Assembly (NCBI GenBank): GCA_963664465.2
Contig: CAXXSU010000015.1
Span: 1-64,000 of the forward strand
Length of the DNA: 64,000 bases
Source: CAVOAK01 sp963664465
GTDB lineage: Bacteria; Pseudomonadota; Alphaproteobacteria; UBA8366; CAVOAK01
Reading direction: 5' to 3'
Program-made: the position numbers and the translations under genes
Shown here: positions 26,394 to 34,811 of the stretch, in pieces
Numbering within the stretch: position 1 is the first letter of the stretch
Layout: each line of letters starts with the position of its first letter
The notes under the pieces: model-generated
Told to the model about the DNA's origin: nothing
What the model saw: only the letters and a program-made list of their open reading frames with translations
Database searches by the model: none

Positions 26394-26963
26394 TTAGTCC
26401 TTTGCACGCTCCACGTAGGAATCATCCGCCGTGTTAACAACAATTCGGGTGCCAGCCTCGATGTATGGCGGAACCATGACCTTAACGCCGTTTTCCAAGA
26501 GTGCTGGTTTATAGGACGATGACTGGGTCTGGCCTCTTACGACAGCGTCTGCCTCGGTAACGCAGAGAGTGGCCTTTTCGGGCAGCATTACGCCGATCGG
26601 TGTCCCTTCATGGGACTCGATCGTGACGGTTATGCCATCTTGCAGATAGCGCGCCTGATTTTCGTCGATCAGGTCCGCTCGCAAAATTATCTGCTCGTAA
26701 TCCTCGTTGTTCATAAATGTGAACTCGCCTCCCTTGCTGAAGAGAAACTGATACGGAGCTTCCTCAATTCGCGCACGCTCCACCGATTCCGACGCGCGGA
26801 AGCGTTCGTTTAGCTTTGATCCGCTGCGGATGTCCTTCAGTTCCACCTGCATGAATGCGCCACCCTTGCCAGGCTTGACATGCTGGACCTTAACCGCCCG
26901 CCATAGCCGGCCCTGATGCTCGATGGCCATTCCTGGTCTAATTGTGTTTCCGTCGATCTTCAT
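26394..26963 (-). CDS. efp: Elongation factor P
   Basis: A 189-residue translation factor that relieves ribosome stalling at proline runs. The three-domain sequence is complete, from MKIDGNTIRPGMAIEHQGRL to the final VVNTADDSYVERA. The residue that is modified in many bacteria is Lys33 in KPGKGGAF. ATG at 26963 is chosen because family members begin at this point; an in-frame start eight codons earlier is unlikely. Its presence fits the proline-rich TolA and OmpA-like proteins encoded nearby. Confidence 0.95.
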   Translation of the reverse strand: MKIDGNTIRPGMAIEHQGRLWRAVKVQHVKPGKGGAFMQVELKDIRSGSKLNERFRASESVERARIEEAPYQFLFSKGGEFTFMNNEDYEQIILRADLIDENQARYLQDGITVTIESHEGTPIGVMLPEKATLCVTEADAVVRGQTQSSSYKPALLENGVKVMVPPYIEAGTRIVVNTADDSYVERAKD

Positions 26964-27032
26964 CTCATTCCCTCGGGACCGCGACACGGGTGGTTGCCCC
27001 GGGCGGCGCGGAAGCTACCAGTATGATACTTC

Positions 27033-27659
27033 TTAGACAACGTTGGCCATGGCGGCGTTGAATGTTCGTACCGCCTCGGCTGGTCCGTCCGAATGGTTCC
27101 AGATTGCCGATACTACGGCGATAAATTCAGCGCCCGCCTCGACCAGCGGCCTGCAATTCTGCGGCGTGATGCCACCGATTGCGACGCACGGAACCGTTGC
27201 AATCTCACTCCACTGCGTAATCAGTTCCGGCGTCGCATGATGAGTCACTGCCTTGGTTTCGGTCGAGTGGAATGCACCGAACGCAACATAGTCGGCACCC
27301 TGCTCACCAGCCTGCATCGCAAGATGGATGGAGTCGTGACAGGTGACGCCGACAATTGCGTCCTCACCCATTCGATCTCGGGCTTCTTGGTAGGAATCGT
27401 CCTGTTGTCCGATATGCACACCGTCGCACCCGCAATCCGCTGCAAGATCCGGCCGGTCATTCAGGATGAAGGCCGCGCCCCGGCTTTGTGCGATAGGTTT
27501 AAGAATTACGCAGGCGTGAGAGATCTCATCGTCGCTGACATCCTTGAGTCGAAGCTGAACGCAGGCGACGCCTCCGGCGTCCAGGGCATCGGTCAATTGA
27601 GGGGCGAACTCGCTTGCGACGAGCGGAGTTGGCGTAATCAGATAGAGTTTCGCGTCCAT
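27033..27659 (-). CDS. thiE: Thiamine-phosphate synthase
   Basis: A 208-residue TIM-barrel enzyme that joins the pyrimidine and thiazole parts of thiamine. Typical blocks are ACVQLRLKD, FILNDRPDLAADCGCDGVHIGQ, IVGVTCHD, DYVAFGAFHSTETK and PCVAIGGITPQNC. The ThiD partner lies elsewhere in the window (49115-49942). No TPP riboswitch was seen upstream. The gene starts 9 bases after an unrecognised gene that itself overlaps gap. Confidence 0.93.
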   Translation of the reverse strand: MDAKLYLITPTPLVASEFAPQLTDALDAGGVACVQLRLKDVSDDEISHACVILKPIAQSRGAAFILNDRPDLAADCGCDGVHIGQQDDSYQEARDRMGEDAIVGVTCHDSIHLAMQAGEQGADYVAFGAFHSTETKAVTHHATPELITQWSEIATVPCVAIGGITPQNCRPLVEAGAEFIAVVSAIWNHSDGPAEAVRTFNAAMANVV

Positions 27660-27668
27660 GACTTCGAA

Positions 27669-28145
27669 TTATCGCTTCAGCCAGTCCCGACAAGCTCGAG
27701 TTAGCTCGGCGCCGTCAGCCTCAACGCTGCCCAAATCCAGAGCGCGCGGGCGCCGGCTGATTACCGAGGCGCCCAGTTGCTTGGCGATGTCCCGGATCTT
27801 GTCATTGACGTTTCGCCCGCCGCTGAAGCGAATAACCTGAATGCCTTCGCGCAACGCGGCGAGAGCGTCCCCAGCGGCGGCGTCGCAGTCGAGTGCCGAT
27901 GTCATTTGGGCATCGGGAAATTGTGCCGCGGCTTCCTCGGTAAGTGCGCGAAACCAGCCAGCGCCCGCATAAGCGGCTGCACCTTGAGCACTGAGCAGCG
28001 TCACCGCAACATTAAGCTCACAGGCGACACTTAGCGCCGTACAAGCGTGTTCGTATGAATGGACGGTTATTGCCTTGCCGCTCAGGGTTATTTGAACCTG
28101 CCCATGACAGCTGCAGTGTCGCTCATCCGGTTCGAGAAACCCCAC
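27669..28145 (-). CDS. Conserved-looking hypothetical protein between gap and thiE
   Basis: A 158-residue frame, probably translated from further in: the first 15 residues overlap the end of gap in another frame, and no good start lies after them, so GTG at 28145 is kept with doubt. The body (ITLSGKAITVHSYEHACTAL, LLSAQGAAAYAGAGWFRAL, IQVIRFSGG and ASVISRRPRALDLG) is soluble and looks like an alternating alpha/beta fold. It is 9 bases from thiE and translationally entangled with gap. No family is recognised and no function is proposed. Confidence 0.65.
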   Translation of the reverse strand: MGFLEPDERHCSCHGQVQITLSGKAITVHSYEHACTALSVACELNVAVTLLSAQGAAAYAGAGWFRALTEEAAAQFPDAQMTSALDCDAAAGDALAALREGIQVIRFSGGRNVNDKIRDIAKQLGASVISRRPRALDLGSVEADGAELTRACRDWLKR

Positions 28146-29095
28146 TCATTATCGTACCACGACAACACTCGCACAAATGTCCCGTCAATGACCTGAGTTT
28201 CGTTGAGATCGAATATCGATGATGCTGGGTTGTGATTGAAGTCGACGGAGACAAGAGGTTTGTCGTTGATGGTGAGGATACTCTTGAGATCGCCTGCGGC
28301 TGCCTTTGTGATTGTTTGGTTTACCTCATCGACACTGGTCTTCCGCTTGGCTGAGAATGCCAGGTCTATCAGGCTGACATTTGGCGTCGGCACACGGATC
28401 GACGTGCCGTCGAGCTTGCCTTTGAGTTCCGGCAGCACGAGACCGACGGCTCTGGCGGCACCGGTCGATGTTGGAATCATCGAAACCGATGCGGCGCGCG
28501 CGCGCGCAAGGTCACCGTGCAACGTATCGACGGTTTGCTGGTCGCCCGTAAAGGAGTGAATCGTGGTCATGAAACCATGTCGTATACCAATATTCTGGTT
28601 AAGAACGTGCGCCACCGGAACCAGGCAGTTTGTTGTGCAAGACGCGTTCGATACGATCCTGTGACTTTTGCGAAGCCTTTTGTGGTTAACCCCGTAAACC
28701 ACCGTTAGGTCGGCATCGGCGCAAGGTGCAGAAACGAGAACCCGCTTGGCGCCTGCAACCAGGTGGCCAGCTGCCTTGTCCTTGCTTGCAAATAGCCCGG
28801 TACACTCCATGACCAGGTCGACCCCTAGATCGCCCCAAGGAAGGTCGGCAGGGTTGCGTTCAGCAAGAACGCGGACCTTCTTGCCGTCGACACGGATGCC
28901 GTCTTTCAGTGCGCGAATTTTGCCTGGAAAGGGTCCATGAACCGAATCGTGGTTAAGTAAGTGGGCGTTGGCGTCGGGCGATCCCAAGTCATTGATTGCA
29001 ACAAATTCGATGTCCTTGCGCCGCCGCTCCATTGCTGCGCGAAACACCAACCGGCCGATCCGCCCAAAGCCGTTGATTGCAACTCGTATCGCCAT
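28088..29095 (-). CDS. gap: Glyceraldehyde-3-phosphate dehydrogenase, type I
   Basis: A 335-residue NAD(P)-dependent enzyme of glycolysis and the Calvin-like branch. The Rossmann motif INGFGRIGR (8-16) and the catalytic Cys153 in SNASCTTNCLVP are intact, as are WYDNEWGFSNRM at the C-terminus. It lies downstream of tkt and fba on the same strand. The pgk gene often found next to gap in this class is absent here. Confidence 0.95.
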   Translation of the reverse strand: MAIRVAINGFGRIGRLVFRAAMERRRKDIEFVAINDLGSPDANAHLLNHDSVHGPFPGKIRALKDGIRVDGKKVRVLAERNPADLPWGDLGVDLVMECTGLFASKDKAAGHLVAGAKRVLVSAPCADADLTVVYGVNHKRLRKSHRIVSNASCTTNCLVPVAHVLNQNIGIRHGFMTTIHSFTGDQQTVDTLHGDLARARAASVSMIPTSTGAARAVGLVLPELKGKLDGTSIRVPTPNVSLIDLAFSAKRKTSVDEVNQTITKAAAGDLKSILTINDKPLVSVDFNHNPASSIFDLNETQVIDGTFVRVLSWYDNEWGFSNRMSDTAAVMGRFK

Positions 29096-29141
29096 GCAGG
29101 GAATCTCCTATCTGCCGTATTGCTGTCTACGTCATCACCGA

Positions 29142-30143
29142 TCAGGGGTACGCACCCAGTGTCGCCGCACCATTAGCGGCAGCGCGTTCCAACAACGCCG
29201 CCTGTGCATTCGACAAATTCTCCGGTTTGCCGCTCCAGGCTTTCAGCGGGGCCGCCTGCAATGCTCGCCCATATGAGAAGCTTAACTTCCAAGGCTTGGT
29301 ACCGGGCAGTTTGTTCATGGCATTGAGATGCGCCGTCGCCAGCTTGTCAGACTGTCCGCCGGACAGAAAGACCACGCCTGGGACGGCAGTCGGAACCGTG
29401 CGTCTCATGCATCTGACCGTTCGCCCGGCGACTTCTTCAATGCTGGCTTGGTTGTCGCAGTCGCTTCCCGACAGCACCATATTGGGCTTTAGAAGCGTGC
29501 CTTCCAACACGACGCCCTGAACTGACAGTGCGGCATAGACGCTTCGTAGCACGCGTTCGGTTACTTCGTCACAGTGGTCAATCGTGTGACCGCCGTCCAT
29601 CAACACTTCCGGCTCGACGATGGGAACCAGGCCCGCCTCTTGAGCCAATGCGGCGTAGCGCGCCAGTGCATGAGCGTTCACCTGCAGACAGGCCTCGCTC
29701 GGCGTCGCATTCCCGATATGATATGTCGCGCGCCATTTCGTGAACCGCGCCCCAAGTTCAACGTATTCGCCACAGCGTTCGCGCAGTCCGTCGAGCCCCT
29801 CGGTGACGGTTTCGCCAGGCCATCCCGCGAGTTGCTTCGCTCCGGTGTCGACCTTGATGCCGGGGATAATTCCAGCATCGTTAATGACCTCGACGAGCGA
29901 CGTTCCGTCCGCTGCATTCTGGCGTAGCGTTTCATCGAACAAAATAACGCCGCTTATGTGGTCTGATGCACCTGGCGTCGTGAACAGCATCTGCCGATAG
30001 TCGCGGCGGTTACTCTCTGTAGACTCGACGTTGATAGAGTCGAACCGCCGCTTGATCGTTCCTGTACTCTCGTCGGCGGCCAAGATTCCTTTTCCGTCTA
30101 CGACGAGTTGTTCCGCTGTCTCTTGAAGTGTCTGAACGTCCAT
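29142..30143 (-). CDS. Fructose-bisphosphate aldolase, class I
   Basis: A 333-residue Schiff-base aldolase. The start LQETAEQLVVDGKGILAADE, the substrate region GVILFDETLRQ, the Schiff-base lysine in LEGTLLKPNMVLSG and the C-terminal LSFSYGRALQAAPLKAW are diagnostic of class I. It cleaves fructose 1,6-bisphosphate to two triose phosphates without metal. It sits between tkt and gap with 10-base and 46-base gaps, giving a carbon-metabolism operon. Confidence 0.94.
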   Translation of the reverse strand: MDVQTLQETAEQLVVDGKGILAADESTGTIKRRFDSINVESTESNRRDYRQMLFTTPGASDHISGVILFDETLRQNAADGTSLVEVINDAGIIPGIKVDTGAKQLAGWPGETVTEGLDGLRERCGEYVELGARFTKWRATYHIGNATPSEACLQVNAHALARYAALAQEAGLVPIVEPEVLMDGGHTIDHCDEVTERVLRSVYAALSVQGVVLEGTLLKPNMVLSGSDCDNQASIEEVAGRTVRCMRRTVPTAVPGVVFLSGGQSDKLATAHLNAMNKLPGTKPWKLSFSYGRALQAAPLKAWSGKPENLSNAQAALLERAAANGAATLGAYP

Positions 30144-30153
30144 CCTTCCGTCC

Positions 30154-32151
30154 TCAGATCAGCTTGTGCGCCGCATTTGCAACCGCCTTCGCCGTGATGG
30201 CGAAATTTTCATAAAGCGCGCCGGCGGGCGCGGATGCACCAAATGAGCTCATGCCGACGAAGGTGCCGTTCGCGCCGGTATATCGGTCCCACCCGTAACT
30301 GACGGCAGCTTCGACGGCAACCCGGGGAACGCCGACGCCAAGGGTAGCATCGCGATAGGTTGAGTCTTGAGCGTCGAATAGCTCCCAGCACGGCATCGAA
30401 ACCACCGCCGCATCGACGCCGTCCTCAGCCAACAACGTGCGTGCCTCGACCGCCAATCCTACCTCTGAGCCGGTCGCCAACAAGGTTACCTGACGTGCCG
30501 CCTCCGCCTCAGCCAAAACATATGCGCCGCGCCCGGATAAATTCTCATCGGTGTATTCCCTGCGCAGTGCGGGGACACCCTGGCGCGTCAATGCGATCAC
30601 CGAAGGGGAACTCGTCGCAGCGAGCGCCAGCGCCCAGCATTCGGCTGTTTCCACCGCATCGGCTGGCCGAAAGACGAAAAGATTTGGGATGGCGCGCAGG
30701 CTTGCTAAATGCTCGACGGGCTGGTGCGTCGGACCATCTTCACCAGTGCCAATCGAGTCGTGTGACATGACGTAAATGACACGATTTCCCGAGAGCGCTG
30801 ATAACCGAATTGCCGGCCGGCAATAATCTGTAAACACGAGAAATGTACCGCCATAGGGTACGAAACCACCATGTTGTGCGATCCCGTTCATCGCCGCCGC
30901 CATGCCGTGTTCGCGCACACCGTAGTGAAGATAATTGCCCGAGTAATCGTCCTTGGTGATGACCCGCATGTCCTTGACATACGTTAAATTCGAGCCGGTC
31001 AAGTCGGCTGACCCGCCAACCAACTCTGGAACCGCGCCAACCAGAACCTCCAACACTTTCTGCGACGCCTGCCGCGTGGCGAACTGCGGAGGATCGTCGA
31101 TCATCGCTTGTTTGAAGCTGTTGAGGTCATCCAGCCAACCATCCGGTAGATCACCGCGCACGACACGGTCGAATTCGCTCCGTACCCGGGCGTCGAGGTC
31201 GGCGGTTCGCTTGCGCCAGTCCGCATGTTCGGCGGCGCCCGATGATCCCGCTCTTCGCCACTCCGCGAGAATTTCGTCCGGAATCGAAAACGGCTCGTGG
31301 TGCCAATCAAGTTGGTCTCGCGCCGACGCAACTTCTTCAGCGCCCAAAGCCATGCCGTGGGTTGCTGCTGTGCCTTGTTTGTTGGGTGCGCCAAATCCTA
31401 TCACCGTCCGGCAGGCGATGAGCGACGGCCGGTCTGAACTTTGGGCTGCTTCGATGGCCTTGGATACTGCGTCGGCATCATGCCCATCGACGCGCCAGGT
31501 TGCCCAACCGCTGGCGGCAAATCTGGCGCACTGGTCGTCGTTTGTGGTGAGGTCGGTTGACCCGTCGATCGTAATGCCGTTGTCGTCGAACAGGATGATG
31601 AGCTTATTGAGCTTTAGGTGACCTGCGAACGAAATCGCCTCGTGACTAATGCCTTCCATGAGACATCCGTCACCTGCAACGACGTATGTGTAATGAGAAA
31701 CAATTTCGTCACCGAAACGGGCCGCAAGCATTCGCTCAGCCAGCGCCATGCCGACGCCGTTTGCTAAACCCTGGCCGAGCGGCCCTGTCGTCGTTTCGAT
31801 ACCACCGGCAAGTCCATATTCAGGATGGCCCGCCGTCCGGCTTCCCAATTGGCGAAAATTTCCGATCTCCTGAATATCGATGTCTTCATAGCCGGTGAGA
31901 TAGAGGAGGGCATAGAGCAACATCGAACCATGACCGGCCGACAACACAAAGCGGTCGCGATCCGGCCAGGTCGGATCGGATGGGTCGTACTTGAGAAATT
32001 GTGTGAATAAAACCGTTGCAACGTCGGCCATCCCCATGGGCATCCCGGGGTGACCTGACTTGGCCTTTTCGACCGCGTCCATCGCAAGCGCGCGCAACGC
32101 ATTTGCCATGTCGCGGCGGCTGACGTCCAGCCTCGACTCAACCTCTGTCAT
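30154..32151 (-). CDS. tkt: Transketolase
   Basis: A 665-residue thiamine diphosphate enzyme of the pentose phosphate pathway. The N-terminal ANALRALAMDAVEKAKSGHP, LSAGHGSMLLYALLYLTGY, the cofactor motif GDGCLMEGISHEA, and the C-terminal EDGPTHQPVEHLASLRAIPN are complete. The length is normal. It heads the tkt-fba-gap operon and is divergent from the DUF4164-like/zapA operon, with 238 bases between. Confidence 0.95.
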   Translation of the reverse strand: MTEVESRLDVSRRDMANALRALAMDAVEKAKSGHPGMPMGMADVATVLFTQFLKYDPSDPTWPDRDRFVLSAGHGSMLLYALLYLTGYEDIDIQEIGNFRQLGSRTAGHPEYGLAGGIETTTGPLGQGLANGVGMALAERMLAARFGDEIVSHYTYVVAGDGCLMEGISHEAISFAGHLKLNKLIILFDDNGITIDGSTDLTTNDDQCARFAASGWATWRVDGHDADAVSKAIEAAQSSDRPSLIACRTVIGFGAPNKQGTAATHGMALGAEEVASARDQLDWHHEPFSIPDEILAEWRRAGSSGAAEHADWRKRTADLDARVRSEFDRVVRGDLPDGWLDDLNSFKQAMIDDPPQFATRQASQKVLEVLVGAVPELVGGSADLTGSNLTYVKDMRVITKDDYSGNYLHYGVREHGMAAAMNGIAQHGGFVPYGGTFLVFTDYCRPAIRLSALSGNRVIYVMSHDSIGTGEDGPTHQPVEHLASLRAIPNLFVFRPADAVETAECWALALAATSSPSVIALTRQGVPALRREYTDENLSGRGAYVLAEAEAARQVTLLATGSEVGLAVEARTLLAEDGVDAAVVSMPCWELFDAQDSTYRDATLGVGVPRVAVEAAVSYGWDRYTGANGTFVGMSSFGASAPAGALYENFAITAKAVANAAHKLI

Positions 32152-32304
32152 GATGGGTCCTGATTCAACTCGGAGAGGACATTTTCACCCTGTCAGCGGG
32201 TGGCAACGACGTTGTTTGTGCACCATGCCGCCCCCGCCGAGATGCGTCAATGGTGTAGTTTTCCACCATCACAATAGAACGGGACACGCGAGAATTTCTG
32301 CTGG

Positions 32305-32333
32305 TTGACGCTCATGCAGGTCGCGCGTATTTT
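32305..32333 (+). promoter_or_regulatory. Promoter of the DUF4164-like/zapA operon
   Basis: TTGACG (32305-32310) and TATTTT (32328-32333) are 17 bases apart, and the first gene begins at 32390. The -35 matches consensus at five of six positions. The same gap also holds a short inverted repeat (ATGGTG...CACCAT near 32250-32269) on the tkt side. Confidence 0.5.
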
Positions 32334-32389
32334 GCCTTTTGTCCCGTTATTTAGGACACGTTGTTCCATTTCCGTCTCAGGTAACATTT

Positions 32390-32620
32390 ATGACCCGCCT
32401 TGGCACCGCTCAACAGCGTCTCGATTCGGCAATTGCGCGAGTTGAGGCCGCGCTGAGCGAGCGGCCGGCTGGTCCCGAAGATCGGGCGGGCGACACGGAG
32501 CTTGCAGCAGCGTTGGATGCAGCTCTCCAGGACAATTCGCGGCTCCGCGATTTAACGGGAACGGTTTCGTCTCGATTGGAATCGACGATCGAACGGCTTG
32601 AACGCCTGCTAAAGGACTGA
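32390..32620 (+). CDS. Small coiled-coil protein, DUF4164-like
   Basis: A 76-residue acidic protein, nearly all predicted helix with heptad-like spacing (RLGTAQQRLDSAIARVEAAL, then SRLESTIERLERLLKD). ATG at 32390 is used; an earlier in-frame start at 32339 has no support. Small proteins of this kind are commonly encoded just before zapA in alphaproteobacteria. It is 6 bases before zapA and so probably co-expressed with it. The function is unknown. Confidence 0.75.
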   Translation: MTRLGTAQQRLDSAIARVEAALSERPAGPEDRAGDTELAAALDAALQDNSRLRDLTGTVSSRLESTIERLERLLKD

Positions 32621-32626
32621 TGGTCA

Positions 32627-32977
32627 ATGGGGCAACTCACCGTAACGATTAACGGTCGAGATTATTCAATCGCTTGCGACGACGGTCAGGAAGAGCATCT
32701 GACGCGTCTTTCCGACTATCTCAACACCCGGATCAGTGAACTTGTTTCGGTGGTCGGACAGGTAGGTGATACTCGTTTGCTGGTGATGCTTGGTTTGTTG
32801 ATCGCCGATGAACTATCGGACGCATTTGCGGATCTTGCGGCATTACGCGGTGAAGAAGGCGGCGGCGATTTACCGATCGACGGACCCAATCGGGAAACGT
32901 TCGAAGAGGCCGCTGTCGCCATTGAGGGCCTTGCCGAGCGCATAGAGACTATTGCCGGGCAGCTCGAAGGCACTTAG
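32627..32977 (+). CDS. zapA: Cell division protein ZapA
   Basis: A 116-residue protein that binds and bundles FtsZ filaments at midcell. The N-terminal GQLTVTINGRDYSIACDDGQ and EEHLTRLSDYLNTRISEL block is typical, followed by MLGLLIADELSDA and a helical tail. It lies just upstream of the 6S-like RNA, the normal alphaproteobacterial order. Confidence 0.92.
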   Translation: MGQLTVTINGRDYSIACDDGQEEHLTRLSDYLNTRISELVSVVGQVGDTRLLVMLGLLIADELSDAFADLAALRGEEGGGDLPIDGPNRETFEEAAVAIEGLAERIETIAGQLEGT

Positions 32978-33004
32978 GATATTAGCGGGCGGTTGCTGCG
33001 CGGT

Positions 33005-33130
33005 GCGTGCGGTCGCAATATCCCCGGGGCCAATAAAATCCTCTAGGGAGCTGTCCCTGCCGGGATCGTGGTCTCGGTATATGGCGCCCACCTACACCTG
33101 TAGGCCTTGAAGGATATAGATTGACCCACG
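33005..33130 (+). ncRNA. ssrS: 6S RNA (approximate boundaries)
   Basis: Immediately after zapA the sequence has a closing stem (AATATCC 33017-33023 with GGATAT 33112-33117), internal stems around CCCCGGGGCC and AGGGAGCTGTCCCT, and the GGCGCCCACCTACAC block typical of alphaproteobacterial 6S RNAs. 6S RNA binds RNA polymerase holoenzyme and mimics an open promoter. The location after zapA supports the call. Ends were judged by eye and could be off by 20 bases. Confidence 0.68.
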
Positions 33131-33190
33131 GCCAATGTGGCGCCGCCCAACAAATTCAGCGCCGATGTGGCGCCGCCCAAGAATTTCAGC
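33131..33190. repeat. 30-base tandem repeat, two copies
   Basis: 33131-33160 and 33161-33190 match at 27 of 30 positions (unit GCC-A/G-ATGTGGCGCCGCCCAA then a variable end). It directly follows the 6S-like RNA and lies in the 3' flank of the converging Hpt-like gene. The remaining bases up to 33277 show no other feature. Confidence 0.8.
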
Positions 33191-33277
33191 AAAGTTGAGA
33201 GCGATGCTGCGGTGTCACTCGACTGTCGCAATCTCGGCGCCGTTGCTGATCGTTACCGACGCCACACCGCCGGTATT

Positions 33278-33787
33278 CTAAGAACCCGACTGCCCGCTCG
33301 CAGTCTTCCACTTTTCGCTGGCGATCTCCAGTCCAGCGGCAATCTGCTTTGCGAGCTCGTTGTCCTCGCCGGTAACCTTGTGAGTTATCACTGCGCGCAT
33401 CGCTTCGATGTGGGTACGCACAAGGTCCATTGCCTTTTGATCCAGCTGGTCCAGGTCCTCGGTGAATCGGCACAAGGAATCAGAGATACGCGTCATCAGC
33501 GGATAATCGAAACTTGTGCCTTGTCCACGCATGTCATGCGAAATGCCGAAGATTTCGATTATTCGTTCGCGGCCATCCGTTGGGTTCTCCGTCGCCTGTC
33601 CCAGCAGCGCAGAAAGTTGGTCGATGTCCTTAATCGTCCATTCTGCGTACTTTGAGCCGACTTCCCTAATTTCTTGATCGGCATTCTTCAGCATTTCCAT
33701 GCTTGGACCGCCGCCGCCAGTCACTTTTGATCTGAGCAGCTCCGGCGCCTCCATAATCAATGTTTCCTTAGTCTTATCAGCCGCCAT
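33278..33787 (-). CDS. Hpt-like phosphotransfer protein (putative)
   Basis: A 169-residue helical protein from ATG at 33787, overlapping the end of the response-regulator gene by 11 bases, so the pair is translationally coupled. The segment GISHDMRGQGTSFDYPLMTR with His84 resembles the phospho-accepting helix of Hpt domains (H-D-x-R/K-G-Q-x-x-x-F). It would relay phosphate to or from the adjacent receiver protein. A longer frame reaching 33979 lies inside the regulator gene and is a shadow. The assignment rests on one motif and context, so it is tentative. Confidence 0.6.
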   Translation of the reverse strand: MAADKTKETLIMEAPELLRSKVTGGGGPSMEMLKNADQEIREVGSKYAEWTIKDIDQLSALLGQATENPTDGRERIIEIFGISHDMRGQGTSFDYPLMTRISDSLCRFTEDLDQLDQKAMDLVRTHIEAMRAVITHKVTGEDNELAKQIAAGLEIASEKWKTASGQSGS

Positions 33788-34427
33788 TTGCGGCCTCCTC
33801 GATGGTATCGGTTGAGTCTGAATTGGTGTCCCGGTCGGAAGGCGCGTCTTCCGACGGCGCTGCAACAGCGCCGGAGGTATCTTCTGTATCGCCCGCCACT
33901 CCGGCGTGACCTGCGTAGGCGGCATCGCCTTCGACGAGCCTGGGTTCAGTTGCGCGCCGGTCCGCGCCTTGGAAATCAATCACACGACGCCGCCGATCCG
34001 GCCCAAAATAGGTTTCGGCTCGCACAAACGGTCTCGGCCTGTCGATCACGGCAGAAATGCGAGCGTAAAGCGATTTTGGAGAAATCGGTTTGGCCATAAA
34101 TTCCGTTACACCGGCGTCCCGCGCACGGAACACGCGTAATCGATCGGTGTAGCCGGTCAACATGATGATCGGCAGGAACGGGTTTGGACTTTCGGTGTGC
34201 AGTCGGACCATTTCCGTGAACTCGATGCCGTCCAACGGCTCCATCATCCAATCGATGACCGCAAGGTCCGCCTCGGCGCTCGACAAGGCTTCATATGCCG
34301 TCTTGCCATCGGGAAATGAGTGGATGTTGAGGACGCCAAATGCCTTCAATATTCCGCGCACCATCGCCATCATGTTCAAGTTATCGTCGGCGATGACGAC
34401 CGTAAGTTGGGACAGATCGTAGGGCAT
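33777..34427 (-). CDS. Response regulator, receiver domain with GPDRR linker
   Basis: A 216-residue protein. Residues 6-128 form a receiver domain: acidic pair Asp14-Asp15 in VVIADDNLNM, phospho-acceptor Asp59 in LAVIDWMMEPLDG, and Lys113 in FMAKPISPKSL. A YFGPDRRRR linker (140-148) follows, then about 65 residues of low-complexity Ala/Asp/Ser-rich sequence with no output domain. It is coupled to the Hpt-like gene. Such single-domain regulators act by protein contact or phosphorelay. It is related to the regulator at 13592-14698 by the shared linker. Confidence 0.85.
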   Translation of the reverse strand: MPYDLSQLTVVIADDNLNMMAMVRGILKAFGVLNIHSFPDGKTAYEALSSAEADLAVIDWMMEPLDGIEFTEMVRLHTESPNPFLPIIMLTGYTDRLRVFRARDAGVTEFMAKPISPKSLYARISAVIDRPRPFVRAETYFGPDRRRRVIDFQGADRRATEPRLVEGDAAYAGHAGVAGDTEDTSGAVAAPSEDAPSDRDTNSDSTDTIEEAANGG

Positions 34428-34811
34428 TTCACGCTCGCGCGCTGTTGATCGGTTCCTAAACTTTCCTGAGGCAGATTATGCGCCTTCGGAATTGATATTT
34501 ATCGCGATTAGCGCAAAGCTAAAAAAGCTGAATCGCCTCCCAAACCAAGTTGTATGCGAACGCCGATCAAACTTAGCGGCCGCCAAATCACAACCTCACG
34601 CACATTGATACATTGGCAGAATGCTTCGGACAAGCGGGCACCAATGCTCAACGCAAGACTTGTCAGCGCAGTGCGCGGTTTCGGTGCCGTATTCTTGCCA
34701 TATTGATTGGCTAGAAATCCCCTAACCTTCTATGCTCTGTGCAACAATATCTTGTATACTCGCTTGCAAGCGGCACACAATCTCGCGTTGATGGGGTCCT
34801 GTTCGCATAGT
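34428..34811. other. Divergent intergenic region before yebC
   Basis: 384 bases separate the leftward response regulator from the rightward yebC gene, AT-richer than its surroundings. A TATACT at 34755-34760 with an upstream TG could be the -10 of a yebC promoter, but no good -35 is seen. No RNA gene, repeat or small coding frame with a ribosome-binding site was found. Confidence 0.5.

Noticed and set aside
33131..33190. The two-copy 30-base repeat as a CRISPR array
   Set aside because: Only two units directly adjacent with no spacers and no cas genes nearby.
33788..33979. An N-terminal extension of the Hpt-like gene to 33979
   Set aside because: The extra residues are a shifted reading of the 3' end of the response-regulator gene and are basic and low-complexity; the ATG at 33787 fits a normal coupled start.
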